From Rubellimicrobium aerolatum (GTDB lineage Bacteria > Pseudomonadota > Alphaproteobacteria > Rhodobacterales > Rhodobacteraceae), in assembly GCF_017872975.1 (NCBI RefSeq), contig NZ_JAGGJP010000017.1, positions 1 through 64,000 of the forward strand: a stretch of 64,000 bases of DNA, in the 5' to 3' direction. The position numbers were made by a program, and so were the translations under genes. The notes under the pieces are model-generated. The model ran no database searches and was not told the DNA's origin. It saw only the letters and a program-made list of their open reading frames with translations. Shown here piece by piece: positions 44,471 through 52,611 of the stretch. Numbering within the stretch: the stretch's first letter is position 1; every line of letters begins with the position of its first letter.

Positions 44471-45565
44471 TCAGCCAGGAACGGCGAAGGGCGCGAGCCT
44501 CTCCCAGTCGAAGGCGACCCCCGTGCCGGGCTCATCCGGCGCGACCGCGTGCAGCCGTTCGTGGACAAGCGGCCGCGTCGTGTAGCGGTCGATCGGGAAG
44601 CTGTGCACCTCGACCCAGCCCGCGTTCGGCTGCGCGCCGACAAGGCTCACGTGAAGCTCCTGCATCCCGTGGCTGCACACCGGGAGGCCATGCGCCGCGC
44701 AGAGCCGCGCCACCCGCAGCCAACCGGTGATCCCGCCGCAGTTCGAGGCGTCGGGCTGGAGGAACGATAGCCGCGCCCGGTCCACCGCGTGTTCGAACTC
44801 GTGGATCGTGTGCAGGTTCTCGCCCATCGCCAGCGGCACCCCCGTTGCCTCGGCGATGCGGGCATGGCCGTCGTAGTCGTCGGGGATCGTCGGCTCCTCG
44901 AACCACAGCAGGTCCAGGGGCGCGAAGGCCCGCGCCGCCTCTATGGCCTGCGGAACCGACATCGAATAGTTGGCGTCCACCGCGAAAATTCGATCCGACC
45001 CCAGGATCTCCCGCACTCCTTCCGCCCGCCGCACGTCGTCGGCCAGGTCCGGGCGTCCCACCTTGATCTTCACCGCTTCGAAGCCTTCGGCGAGGTAGCC
45101 CCGAACGTTGTCCATCAGCTTCTCGTAGGGAAAGTTCAGGTCGATGGCCCCCCGGTAGACGCGCGAGCGGTTCGACGCGCCCCCCGCCATGCGCCAGAGC
45201 GGCTGGCCCGCGGTCTTTCCCTTGAGGTCCCACAGCGCCACGTCGATGGCCGAGATGGCAAAGCTCGCGATCCCCCCGCGCGCCACGTAGTGCACCCGCC
45301 ACTGCATCGCGTCGTTCAGCGCCTCGATGCCGTCCGGGTCCTGCCCCAGCAGGAAGGGCCGCAGGTCATGGAGCACCATCGCCAGGATCGCCCGCCCTCC
45401 GAGGCCGCCGGTGTAGGTGTAGCCCGTCCCCTCCCGCCCCTCCGAGTCGCGGACCGTCACGGTCACCAGCTCGAAATGCGTGTGGTCGCCGTGCTTGGCG
45501 TCCGACATGACCTCGGGAAGCGGCACGCGGAACAGGCGGGCCTGGAGGTCGATGATCCGGCTCAT
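44471..45565 (-). CDS. Mandelate racemase/muconate lactonizing family sugar-acid dehydratase
   Basis: Enolase-superfamily enzyme of 364 residues. Base motif KIKVG (K-x-K, about residues 164-168); Mg2+ ligands in VDANYS, WFEEP and MGENL; the opposing His is in [12 protein letters not shown] near residue 300, the arrangement of the MR subgroup. The M-x-x-H-x-x-L context resembles galactarate/talarate dehydratases, so dehydration of an aldonate or aldarate is the likely reaction; the substrate cannot be fixed. It is the last gene of the sugar operon, 3 bases after a permease gene. It faces tRNA-Pro. Confidence 0.85.
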   Translation of the reverse strand: MSRIIDLQARLFRVPLPEVMSDAKHGDHTHFELVTVTVRDSEGREGTGYTYTGGLGGRAILAMVLHDLRPFLLGQDPDGIEALNDAMQWRVHYVARGGIASFAISAIDVALWDLKGKTAGQPLWRMAGGASNRSRVYRGAIDLNFPYEKLMDNVRGYLAEGFEAVKIKVGRPDLADDVRRAEGVREILGSDRIFAVDANYSMSVPQAIEAARAFAPLDLLWFEEPTIPDDYDGHARIAEATGVPLAMGENLHTIHEFEHAVDRARLSFLQPDASNCGGITGWLRVARLCAAHGLPVCSHGMQELHVSLVGAQPNAGWVEVHSFPIDRYTTRPLVHERLHAVAPDEPGTGVAFDWERLAPFAVPG

Positions 45566-45568
45566 GGC

Positions 45569-46561
45569 TCAGGCCCTCGCGGCGGCCCGCCCGAGGCGGA
45601 CCTGCAACAGGATGACGACGAGGAGGAACGTCCCCCGGATCACCGACTGCCAGTAGGCCGACAGCGAGATGACCCCGAGCCCGTTCTCGAAGTTGAGGAG
45701 GTTGAACACCAGCCCGAACAGCAGCGCCCCCGCTACCGTCGCCGGCACCGACCCCATGCCCCCGGTCAGCAGCGTCCCGCCCACGACGACCGAGGCGATG
45801 GCGGCCAGCTCCCAGCCCTGGCCCTCCAACGGCTGCCCCGCACCGTAGCCCGAGGCAAGGAACACCCCCGCGAGCCCCGCGCAGGCCCCCGAGAAGAGGT
45901 AGGCGAACACCAGCGCCCGCCCGGTCTTGAGGCCCATCAGGTGCGCCGCCTCGGCGTTGTCGCCCACCGCCAGCACCGTTCGCCCGAGCGAGGTCCGCTC
46001 CAGCACGTGCCACGCGACCAGCACCACCAGGAGGGCGGCGACGATGGTCCAGGGGACCAGCGCCCCGATCTTGTTCATGCCGAGCGCCGTGAAGTCCGAG
46101 GTCCAGTCCACCGTCACCGCCTGCCGGTCCGACACGACCAGGGAGGTGCCTCGCGCTGCCAGCATCGTCGCCAGCGTCGCCATGAAGGGCGGCAGCCGCA
46201 GCCCGACGATCAGCCCCGCGTTGATCGCGCCCGCCATCAGGCCAGTCGCCACCCCCGCGGGCAGCGCCACCGCCAGCCCCCGCGCGCTCAGCAGCGCCGC
46301 CACGACGCTCGCCAGCGCCGCGACCGCCCCCACCGACAGGTCGATTCCCCCCGTCATGATGACGAGGCACATCCCCACCGAGACCAGCACGAACATGGAG
46401 TTGTATTGCAGGAACGACGAGACGTTGTAGGCCGACAGGAAGTTGTCGTAGCGCCAGGCCCCGAACAGGATCAGGAGCCCGAGCGCCACCCAGACCGTCA
46501 GGTGCGTCCCCTCGCCCAGGGGCCGCGTGAAGCGGCGGAGGTTCAGGTCGAGAGAGGTCAT
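45569..46561 (-). CDS. Sugar ABC transporter permease (RbsC/YjfF type)
   Basis: A 330-residue inner-membrane permease with 8-10 helices. MCLVIMTGGIDLSVGAVAAL (about residues 63-82) and ASVVVGGTLLTGGMGSVPAT are the conserved stretches of the ribose/galactofuranose permease family; the second holds the coupling region for the ATPase. Together with the other permease it would form the heterodimeric channel. It overlaps the upstream permease gene by 4 bases. Confidence 0.93.
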   Translation of the reverse strand: MTSLDLNLRRFTRPLGEGTHLTVWVALGLLILFGAWRYDNFLSAYNVSSFLQYNSMFVLVSVGMCLVIMTGGIDLSVGAVAALASVVAALLSARGLAVALPAGVATGLMAGAINAGLIVGLRLPPFMATLATMLAARGTSLVVSDRQAVTVDWTSDFTALGMNKIGALVPWTIVAALLVVLVAWHVLERTSLGRTVLAVGDNAEAAHLMGLKTGRALVFAYLFSGACAGLAGVFLASGYGAGQPLEGQGWELAAIASVVVGGTLLTGGMGSVPATVAGALLFGLVFNLLNFENGLGVISLSAYWQSVIRGTFLLVVILLQVRLGRAAARA

Positions 46562-47568
46562 AGGCGCCTCCGGTTGTCCTGAAGGTAGACGGCCACGATG
46601 ATGATCCCCGCCGTGACGATGAGAGTCGCCTCGTCCGGCACGCCGTTGGCGATCAGCGTGTAGCCCACGAGCTGGATGAACACCGCGCCGAGCAGCGTCC
46701 CTAGCACCGGCGCGCGCCCCCCCGACAGCGCCGCCCCGCCGACCACGGCGGCGGCGATGGCATCGAGCTCCATCAGGTTGCCCACCCGCGCCGCGTCCGA
46801 GGCCGAGTTGATCGCCACGTCGATCAGCCCGGCGAGCCCCGCGAGCAGCGAACAGATGGCATAAGTCGCGATCTTCACCCGCGCCACCGGTGTCCCGGCC
46901 AGCGCCGCCGCCTTCTCGTTGCCGCCCACCGACAAGAGATAGCGCCCGTAGATCGTCCGCCGCACCACCAGCGCCACGACCAGCGTGAGCGCCAGCGCGA
47001 TCCAGCCCTGCACCGGCAGCCCCAGCACCCGGCCCGTCCCCAGCCAGCCAAAGCCGGGGTTCGAGAAGGTCTGGAGGTTCCCGTTCGTCAACACCTGCGC
47101 CACCCCGCGCCCCGAGATGAACAGGATCAGCGTGGCGATGATCGGCTGCACGCCCAGAAGGCTGACGAGCGCCCCGTTGAACAGCCCGCAGGCCATCGCG
47201 ACCAGCAAGGGCACGGCAATCGCCGCCGCGAGTCCCAGCCCCGGATTCGCGAGGCCCCAGGCGCTTCCGAAGATCAGCGGCGCCAGCGCCCCCGCCACCG
47301 CCATGACCGCGCCCACCGACAGGTCCACGCCGCCGGTGGCGATCACCAGCGTCATCCCCAGCGCCACGATGGCGACCGTCGCCACCTGACTTACGTTCAC
47401 CGCCAGCGTCTGAACCGCCAGGAAGTTCGGCGTCATCGCCACGTTCAGCAGGACCAGCGCCACCAGCACCGCCACCAGCCCCAGGAAGCGCCGGTTCGCC
47501 CGCGACCGGCGCGGGGCAGGGGCCTCGCCCACTCCCCCCATGGGCCGGGTCAGGCTTTCCGGGCTCAT
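46558..47568 (-). CDS. Sugar ABC transporter permease (RbsC/YtfT type)
   Basis: A 336-residue permease with GMTLVIATGGVDLSVGAVMAV (about residues 73-92), ISGRGVAQVLTNGN and AAAVVGGAALSGGRAPVLGT, the family signatures. Its paralogue follows directly. Two distinct permeases, not one homodimer, are a feature of YtfT/YjfF-type galactofuranose transporters. It overlaps the ATPase gene by 4 bases. Confidence 0.93.
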   Translation of the reverse strand: MSPESLTRPMGGVGEAPAPRRSRANRRFLGLVAVLVALVLLNVAMTPNFLAVQTLAVNVSQVATVAIVALGMTLVIATGGVDLSVGAVMAVAGALAPLIFGSAWGLANPGLGLAAAIAVPLLVAMACGLFNGALVSLLGVQPIIATLILFISGRGVAQVLTNGNLQTFSNPGFGWLGTGRVLGLPVQGWIALALTLVVALVVRRTIYGRYLLSVGGNEKAAALAGTPVARVKIATYAICSLLAGLAGLIDVAINSASDAARVGNLMELDAIAAAVVGGAALSGGRAPVLGTLLGAVFIQLVGYTLIANGVPDEATLIVTAGIIIVAVYLQDNRRRL

Positions 47569-49103
47569 TCCGCCGCCTCCGCCACCGTCTCCTCGGGCGG
47601 CTCGGCGATGGCGTGGATCAGCGCCGCCTCGGTCACGCCGGGGTTCTCCAGCCGCCGCACCGACCGGCCTTCCTGCAGGACGATTATGCCATGCGCCCCC
47701 TCAATCAACTCCTCGAACTCCGAGGAGATGAGCAGCACCGCGCAGCCCTCCTCCACACGCTTGCGGATGATGGCCTGGATCTCCAGCTTCGCTCCCACGT
47801 CCACTCCCCGCGTGGGCTCGTCGAGGATGAGAAGGCGCGGCTCCAGCGCCAGCCACCGGCCCAGCAGGACCTTCTGCTGGTTGCCCCCCGATAACTCGCG
47901 GATGGGCTGGTCCATGTCGGCGGCGCGGATGCCCAGCGCCGCGATGAAGCCCTCGACGATCCGCCGCTCCCGCGCCTCGTCCACGATCCCCAGTCGCGAC
48001 AGCCGGGGCAGGAGCGCGAGCGTCAGGTTCTCCCGCACCGACAGGTCCGGGACGATCCCCTCGGCCTTGCGGTCCTCGCTCAGGTAGGCGAGCCCCGCGT
48101 CGATGGCCTCGCGCGCCGACCCGATCCGCGCCGCGCGCCCGCCGATCTCCAGCGTTCCGCCCGTCACGCGGTCGAGCCCGAAGATCGCCCGCGCCGCCTC
48201 GGTCCGCCCCGAGCCGAGCAGCCCCGCGAGCCCCACGATCTCCCCCGCCCGCACCGTGAGGTCGAGCCGCCGCAGCCGTCGATCCGACGACAGTCTCCGC
48301 GCCTCCAGGAACACCTCGCCCCCCGTCGTCCGCTCGGCCCGCAGCCGCGTGCGCCCCGCCGCCCGGATCTCCTCGGGGTCGCGCCCCAGCATCCCGGCGA
48401 TCAGGTCGAGCTTCGTCGTTTCGGCAATCCTCTGCTCGCCCACCGTGCGGCCGTCGCGCATGATGGTCACGCCATCGCAGACCTGGAACAGCTCGTCGAG
48501 GAAGTGGCTGACGTAGAGGATCGAGGTGCCCCGGTCGCGCAGGGACCGGATCACCCCGAACAGCACCTCCACCTCCCGCTCGTCGAGCGACGAGGTGGGC
48601 TCGTCCATGATGAGCAACCGCGCTTCCATCGACGCCGCCCGCCCGATGGCCACGAGCTGCTGGATGGCGGTCGGGTAGGCACCCAGCGGCCGCCGCAGGT
48701 CCAGATCGATCCCGAATCGCCCCAGCACCTCGCGCGCCCGCGCCTCGGCGGCCCGCCAGTCGATCGACCCCCAGCGGGTGCGCGGCTCGTAGCCCAGCAC
48801 GATGTTCTCGGTCACCGTCCGCTGCGGGACCAGCGTCAGTTCCTGGTAGATGGTGGCGATCCCCGCCCCCTGCGCGTCGCGGGGCGAGCGCAGCTCCACC
48901 GGCCGGCCCTGCCACAGCACCTCGCCCGCGTCGCGGCGATACACCCCCGTCAGGATATTGATGAGCGTCGACTTTCCCGCCCCGTTCTGGCCCACCAGCG
49001 CATGGACCTCGCCGGGCTGGATGGTCAGCGAGGCGTCGCGCAGCGCCGGCACGCCCGCGAAAGCCTTCTGGACGCCGGTCATGCGGAGAAGAGGCTCGGC
49101 CAT
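47565..49103 (-). CDS. Sugar ABC transporter ATP-binding protein (two ATPase domains)
   Basis: A 512-residue tandem ATPase of the RbsA/YtfR/XylG type. Domain 1: Walker A GQNGAGKST (about residues 35-43), signature-like YPTAIQQLVAIGRA, Walker B LLIMDEPTSSLD. Domain 2: GLAGLLGSGRTEAARAIFGL (a degenerate Walker A, usual in this family), LSGGNQQKVLLGRWLA and LLILDEPTRGVDVGAK. The ATG at 49103 sits behind an AGGAGG site; a GTG at 49112 is less likely. Confidence 0.94.
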   Translation of the reverse strand: MAEPLLRMTGVQKAFAGVPALRDASLTIQPGEVHALVGQNGAGKSTLINILTGVYRRDAGEVLWQGRPVELRSPRDAQGAGIATIYQELTLVPQRTVTENIVLGYEPRTRWGSIDWRAAEARAREVLGRFGIDLDLRRPLGAYPTAIQQLVAIGRAASMEARLLIMDEPTSSLDEREVEVLFGVIRSLRDRGTSILYVSHFLDELFQVCDGVTIMRDGRTVGEQRIAETTKLDLIAGMLGRDPEEIRAAGRTRLRAERTTGGEVFLEARRLSSDRRLRRLDLTVRAGEIVGLAGLLGSGRTEAARAIFGLDRVTGGTLEIGGRAARIGSAREAIDAGLAYLSEDRKAEGIVPDLSVRENLTLALLPRLSRLGIVDEARERRIVEGFIAALGIRAADMDQPIRELSGGNQQKVLLGRWLALEPRLLILDEPTRGVDVGAKLEIQAIIRKRVEEGCAVLLISSEFEELIEGAHGIIVLQEGRSVRRLENPGVTEAALIHAIAEPPEETVAEAAE

Positions 49104-49127
49104 GCGCGGCACCTCCTGCGGGAAGGC

Positions 49128-49184
49128 GGGCGCCGCGCGACGGCGGCGCCCGGAGTTGGGCGTCCGACCTTGGGGCCGGACGCC
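49128..49184 (-). promoter_or_regulatory. Two tandem hairpins between binding-protein and ATPase genes
   Basis: GGGCGCCGC/GCGGCGCCC (49128-49151, 6-base loop) and GGCGTCCG/CGGACGCC (49159-49184, 10-base loop), both perfect, fill the 91-base gap in the middle of the operon. Stems here usually protect the upstream mRNA and let the binding protein be made in excess of the membrane parts. That role is inferred. Confidence 0.55.
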
Positions 49185-49194
49185 GCGACGGGGC

Positions 49195-50169
49195 TCAATA
49201 GGCCTCGTCGATGTGCTCGGCGGCGTTCTCGGCGGTGAAGATGCGATCCTCCACCTTCACCCAGGGCTCGATGGTCTCGCCCGCCGCATACCGCTTCATC
49301 GTCTCGCAGGAGAGCGGCCCGAAGAACGGCGAGGACTCCACCGTCACCGCCATCTTGCCGTCGATGATTGCCTGCAGCGCGTCGCGGGTGCCGTCGATGG
49401 ACACGACCATGACGTCCTGCCCTGGCGTGCGCCCCGCTGCCTCCAATGCCTGGATCGCGCCGATCGCCATCTCGTCGTTGTGGGCGTAGACGATGTTCAC
49501 GTCCGGGTGCGCCTGGAGCAGCGTCTCCATGACCCGCCGCCCCTCGTCCCGCGCGAAATCGCCGGTGCGGGACTCGAGGATCTGGAACTTGTCGTTGCCC
49601 GCAACGGCCTCGTCGAAGCCGCGCTTGCGGTCGTTCGCGGGCGAGGAGCCCGTGGTGCCCTCGAGCTGGATGATGAGGCCCTGCTCGCCCTCGAAGTTCT
49701 CCATCATGTACTCGGCGGCCCGCCGCCCCTGGTCCACGAAGTCGGACCCGAGGAAGGCCACGTAGTCCCGCCCCGCCTGCGCCACGTTCGGATCTACCGA
49801 GCGATCCACGAGGAAGACGGGGATTCCCGCCGCCTTGGCGCGCATCACGGCGGGGATCAGCGGGCTTTCCTCGCGTGGGGGCAGGAACAGCACGTCGATC
49901 CCCTGTGCGATCATCGAATCCACGTCCGCCACCTGCTTGGCGGCCGATCCGCCCGCGTCGGTGACGATCAGGTTCCAGCCGCAGCTTGCGGCGGTGTCCT
50001 GGAAGCTCTTGGTCTCGGCGATGCGCCAGGGGTTGTTGGACTCGCTCTGGGCGAAGCCCACCGTATAGCTGTCCTTCTGTTCCAGCGGCGGCAGGTCCTG
50101 CGCCTGCACGAGGCTTCCGAGCCCCAGCACGGCGAAGGCGGTGGCCCCCAGCAGACTACGTCTCTTCAT
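49195..50169 (-). CDS. Periplasmic sugar-binding protein (YtfQ-like)
   Basis: A 324-residue substrate-binding protein with a signal peptide (MKRRSLLGATAFAVLGLGSL ending VQAQ). Key stretches match the E. coli galactofuranose-binding protein YtfQ: VGFAQSESNNPWRIAET, FLVDRSVD, EGTTGSSPANDRKRGF, GDFARDEG, YAHNDEMAIGAIQALEAAG and VSIDGTRDAL. The conserved W-R, R-S and H-N-D positions line the sugar pocket in YtfQ, so a furanose-form sugar such as galactofuranose or arabinofuranose is a reasonable guess. The ATG at 50169 has a GGAGG site. It is the second gene of the operon. Confidence 0.9.
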   Translation of the reverse strand: MKRRSLLGATAFAVLGLGSLVQAQDLPPLEQKDSYTVGFAQSESNNPWRIAETKSFQDTAASCGWNLIVTDAGGSAAKQVADVDSMIAQGIDVLFLPPREESPLIPAVMRAKAAGIPVFLVDRSVDPNVAQAGRDYVAFLGSDFVDQGRRAAEYMMENFEGEQGLIIQLEGTTGSSPANDRKRGFDEAVAGNDKFQILESRTGDFARDEGRRVMETLLQAHPDVNIVYAHNDEMAIGAIQALEAAGRTPGQDVMVVSIDGTRDALQAIIDGKMAVTVESSPFFGPLSCETMKRYAAGETIEPWVKVEDRIFTAENAAEHIDEAY

Positions 50170-50229
50170 CCTTGCTCCTCCCGGTTGCGCCACCGTCCTC
50201 CCGATGGCTTCACGCTCCGGGCCCGTTGC

Positions 50230-51702
50230 TCAGGCCCAGTTCACGTACATGGTCTTCTTGCGGAGATACCCGTCGAAGCCCCATTTCCCGTCCTCGCCGC
50301 CCAGGCCCGACAGGCCCCAGCCGGTGTGGAAGCCCTGCACCAGCTCCCCGTTGGTGCGGTTGCAGTAGATCTCGCCGAAGTGCAGCCCCTCGGCCGCCTG
50401 GAACACCCGCCGCAGGTTCCGGCTCCAGACATAGGCCGACAGCCCGTAACCCGTGTCGTTGGCGAGGCTCAGCCCCTCCTCGAAGGACCCGATCCGCCGC
50501 GCGGCCACCACCGGCCCGAACACCTCGTCCCGCATCACCGGCAGGTCGTCCGAGCGCACTTCCAGAACCGTCGGCGCCATGAAGTGTCCGTGCGCGTAGC
50601 GCCCCTCCGTCAGAGGCCCGCCGCGCAGCAGCACCTCTGCCCCGGCCTCGATGGAGGCCGCCGTCATCGCCTCGACCTTCTCGACCTCGCCCCCCGAAAC
50701 CTTGGGGCCGAGGTCGGGATCCTCCATCCCCGGCCCGATGCTCAGCGCACGGGCGGCGGCGACGAAACGCTCCAGGAACTCGTCCGCGATGGCCTCGTGC
50801 AGGTACATCCGCTCGTTGCAGGTGCAGATCTGCCCGCAGTTGGAGAATCGCGCGGCCACCGCCGCCTCCACCGCCCGGCCGATGTCGGCGTCCTCCATCA
50901 CGATGAAGGGGGCCTTGCCACCCAGCTCCAGCCGCAGGTTCTTGATGCCCGCCGCTCCTGTCGCGTAGATCTCCCGCCCCGCCCGCGTGGACCCGGTCAT
51001 CGTCGTCATGTCCGCCCCCTCGACCAGCGCGCGGCCGACGTTGCGCCCGTCCCCGGTGACGACGTTGAACACGCCGGGCGGCAGCCCCACCCGCTCCGCC
51101 AGCGCGGCGAGAGCGAGGCCCGAGAGCGGCGTGAACTCGTGCGCCTTGAGCACGAAGGCGTTCCCCGCCACCAGCGCCGGCCCCAGCTTCCGCGTGGCCA
51201 GCGCGGACGGATAGTTCCACGCCGTCAGTCCCGCCACGACCCCATGGGGCAGGCGACGGATCCACACCTCCTCCTCCGGCGAATCCGATGGCAGGATCTC
51301 GCCCTCGATCCGCCGCGCCCATTCGGCGGCGTAGCGCAGGAAGGTCTCGGTCGCGCCGATCTCGCCCCGCGCCTGGCCCAGGGGCTTGCCCTGCTCCAGC
51401 ACCACGATACGCGCCAGCGACTCGGCCTCCGCGCGCACGGCATCGGCCAGCGCCAGCACCGCCCGCCCGCGCTCCACCGCCGGGACGCGCGCCCAGGCGG
51501 GTTGCGCGCGCCGCGCCGCCTCCAGAGCCTCCTCGGCGTGGGAGCGGGTCCCGCGCGGCGCAGTGGCGACGACGCGCCCCGTGGCCGGGTCCTCCACCTC
51601 GTCCACCCCAAGGCCCGACGGGTCCGCCCAGGCGCCATCAATGAACATCCGCGCCGCAAAGGGCCGCCCGTCGGCGATCAGGGAAAGCAGGTCGTCCAGC
51701 AC
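50230..51702 (-). CDS. NAD-dependent aldehyde dehydrogenase (AldA-like)
   Basis: A 490-residue aldehyde dehydrogenase. The catalytic Cys is in FSNCGQICTCNERMYLHEA (about residue 290) and the general base Glu in LELGGKAPFIVMED (about residue 255); TAWNYPSALATRKLGPALVA and MTGSTRAGREIYA are cofactor-binding. The C-terminal GEIYCNRTNGELVQGFHTGW resembles E. coli AldA, lactaldehyde/glycolaldehyde dehydrogenase, which fits oxidation of a small aldehyde from sugar breakdown. It starts with GTG at 51702 and is the first gene of the leftward operon, just downstream of the operator at 51715. Confidence 0.9.
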   Translation of the reverse strand: MLDDLLSLIADGRPFAARMFIDGAWADPSGLGVDEVEDPATGRVVATAPRGTRSHAEEALEAARRAQPAWARVPAVERGRAVLALADAVRAEAESLARIVVLEQGKPLGQARGEIGATETFLRYAAEWARRIEGEILPSDSPEEEVWIRRLPHGVVAGLTAWNYPSALATRKLGPALVAGNAFVLKAHEFTPLSGLALAALAERVGLPPGVFNVVTGDGRNVGRALVEGADMTTMTGSTRAGREIYATGAAGIKNLRLELGGKAPFIVMEDADIGRAVEAAVAARFSNCGQICTCNERMYLHEAIADEFLERFVAAARALSIGPGMEDPDLGPKVSGGEVEKVEAMTAASIEAGAEVLLRGGPLTEGRYAHGHFMAPTVLEVRSDDLPVMRDEVFGPVVAARRIGSFEEGLSLANDTGYGLSAYVWSRNLRRVFQAAEGLHFGEIYCNRTNGELVQGFHTGWGLSGLGGEDGKWGFDGYLRKKTMYVNWA

Positions 51703-51714
51703 CAGCGCATCGCC

Positions 51715-51729
51715 TTTGGTATGACCAAA
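51715..51729. promoter_or_regulatory. GntR-type operator 1
   Basis: TTTGGT-ATG-ACCAAA, a perfect inverted repeat of the kind bound by FadR-subfamily regulators, 13 bases before the aldehyde dehydrogenase start and just downstream of its candidate -10. A repressor here would block the leftward operon. Confidence 0.65.
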
Positions 51730-51735
51730 CCTACC

Positions 51736-51766
51736 TTATCAGGGCGCAAGTCTCGTCCTCCGTCAA
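51736..51766 (-). promoter_or_regulatory. Possible promoter of the leftward sugar operon
   Basis: On the minus strand TTGACG (51766-51761) and TGATAA (51741-51736) are 19 bases apart, a long but possible spacing. Transcription would start at or near operator 1. Confidence 0.4.
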
Positions 51767-51834
51767 GCACTGTTTCAGGCGCCTCCTTTATTCTGCGCCT
51801 GCAAAGGACCTCGATCACGGCGTGCAACTTCCGT

Positions 51835-51862
51835 TTGCGCCTCGATCAACGGCCGATATAGT
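51835..51862 (+). promoter_or_regulatory. Possible promoter of the GntR regulator gene
   Basis: TTGCGC and TATAGT with 16 bases between. The second operator half overlaps the end of the -10. Confidence 0.4.
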
Positions 51863-51869
51863 CATACCA
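51861..51869. promoter_or_regulatory. GntR-type operator 2 (partial)
   Basis: GTCATACCA is the exact complement of TGGTATGAC in operator 1. Only one half and the centre are conserved; the other half is degenerate. It overlaps the -10 of the candidate regulator promoter, suggesting weaker autoregulation. Confidence 0.5.
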
Positions 51870-51891
51870 GATCAGGCTGGACTCCCTCCGC

Positions 51892-52608
51892 ATGACCGAC
51901 GCCGCTGCCCTCCGCCCCGACACCCGCGCCGCCGACGCCGTCGTGCGCGAGCTGGAGGCGCGCATCGCCTCGGGGGCGCTGCCGGACGGCGCCCATCTCC
52001 CGCCCGAGCGCGACCTCATCGACACCTACGGCGTCAGCCGCACCGTCGTGCGCGAGGCCGTGGCCCGCCTCGCCAGCCGCGGCCTCGTGGAAAGTCGCCC
52101 CCGCCACCGCCCCGTCGTGCGCCGCCCCGGCGTGGACGCCGCGCTCGCCGCCGCCGGGGGGGTGGTCGGCCACCTCCTGCGCGAATCGGGTGGCGTGAAG
52201 AACCTCTACGACACCCGCATCCTGCTGGAGGGCGCGCTCGTCCGCCACGCCGCGCTCCAGGCGCGCAAGGCCGATGTTGCCGCGCTGGCCCGCGCGCTGG
52301 CCGAGAACGAGGCCGCCATCCCCGACAGCGACCGCTTCTACGCGACCGACGTGGCCTTCCACGCCGTGCTCTACGAGATCCCCCGGAACCCGATCCTTCC
52401 GGCGGTCCACAAGGCCTTCACCGCCTGGCTGGCCGAGCACTGGCGCAAGATGCCCCGCTCGCCCGAGCGCAACCGCGTCAACTTCCTGCGTCACCGCGAC
52501 ATCCTGCTCGCGATCCAGGACCGCGATCCTGACGCCGCCGAGGCCGCGCTCGCCTCGCATCTCAACGCCGCCTGGGAATACGTGCGCGGCACCTTCGAGG
52601 GGCCCTGA
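51892..52608 (+). CDS. FadR/GntR family transcriptional regulator (FCD domain)
   Basis: A 238-residue regulator. N-terminal winged helix: AHLPPERDLIDTYGVSRTVVREAVARLASRGLVESRPRH in part (about residues 38-76), the GntR recognition helix being S-R-T-V-V-R-E-A. The C-terminal all-helical FCD domain binds an effector, usually a sugar acid or carboxylate. It is divergent from the sugar operon and precedes the GMC oxidoreductase gene by 3 bases. Likely represses both units until a pathway intermediate appears. Confidence 0.93.
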   Translation: MTDAAALRPDTRAADAVVRELEARIASGALPDGAHLPPERDLIDTYGVSRTVVREAVARLASRGLVESRPRHRPVVRRPGVDAALAAAGGVVGHLLRESGGVKNLYDTRILLEGALVRHAALQARKADVAALARALAENEAAIPDSDRFYATDVAFHAVLYEIPRNPILPAVHKAFTAWLAEHWRKMPRSPERNRVNFLRHRDILLAIQDRDPDAAEAALASHLNAAWEYVRGTFEGP

Positions 52609-52611
52609 GCC

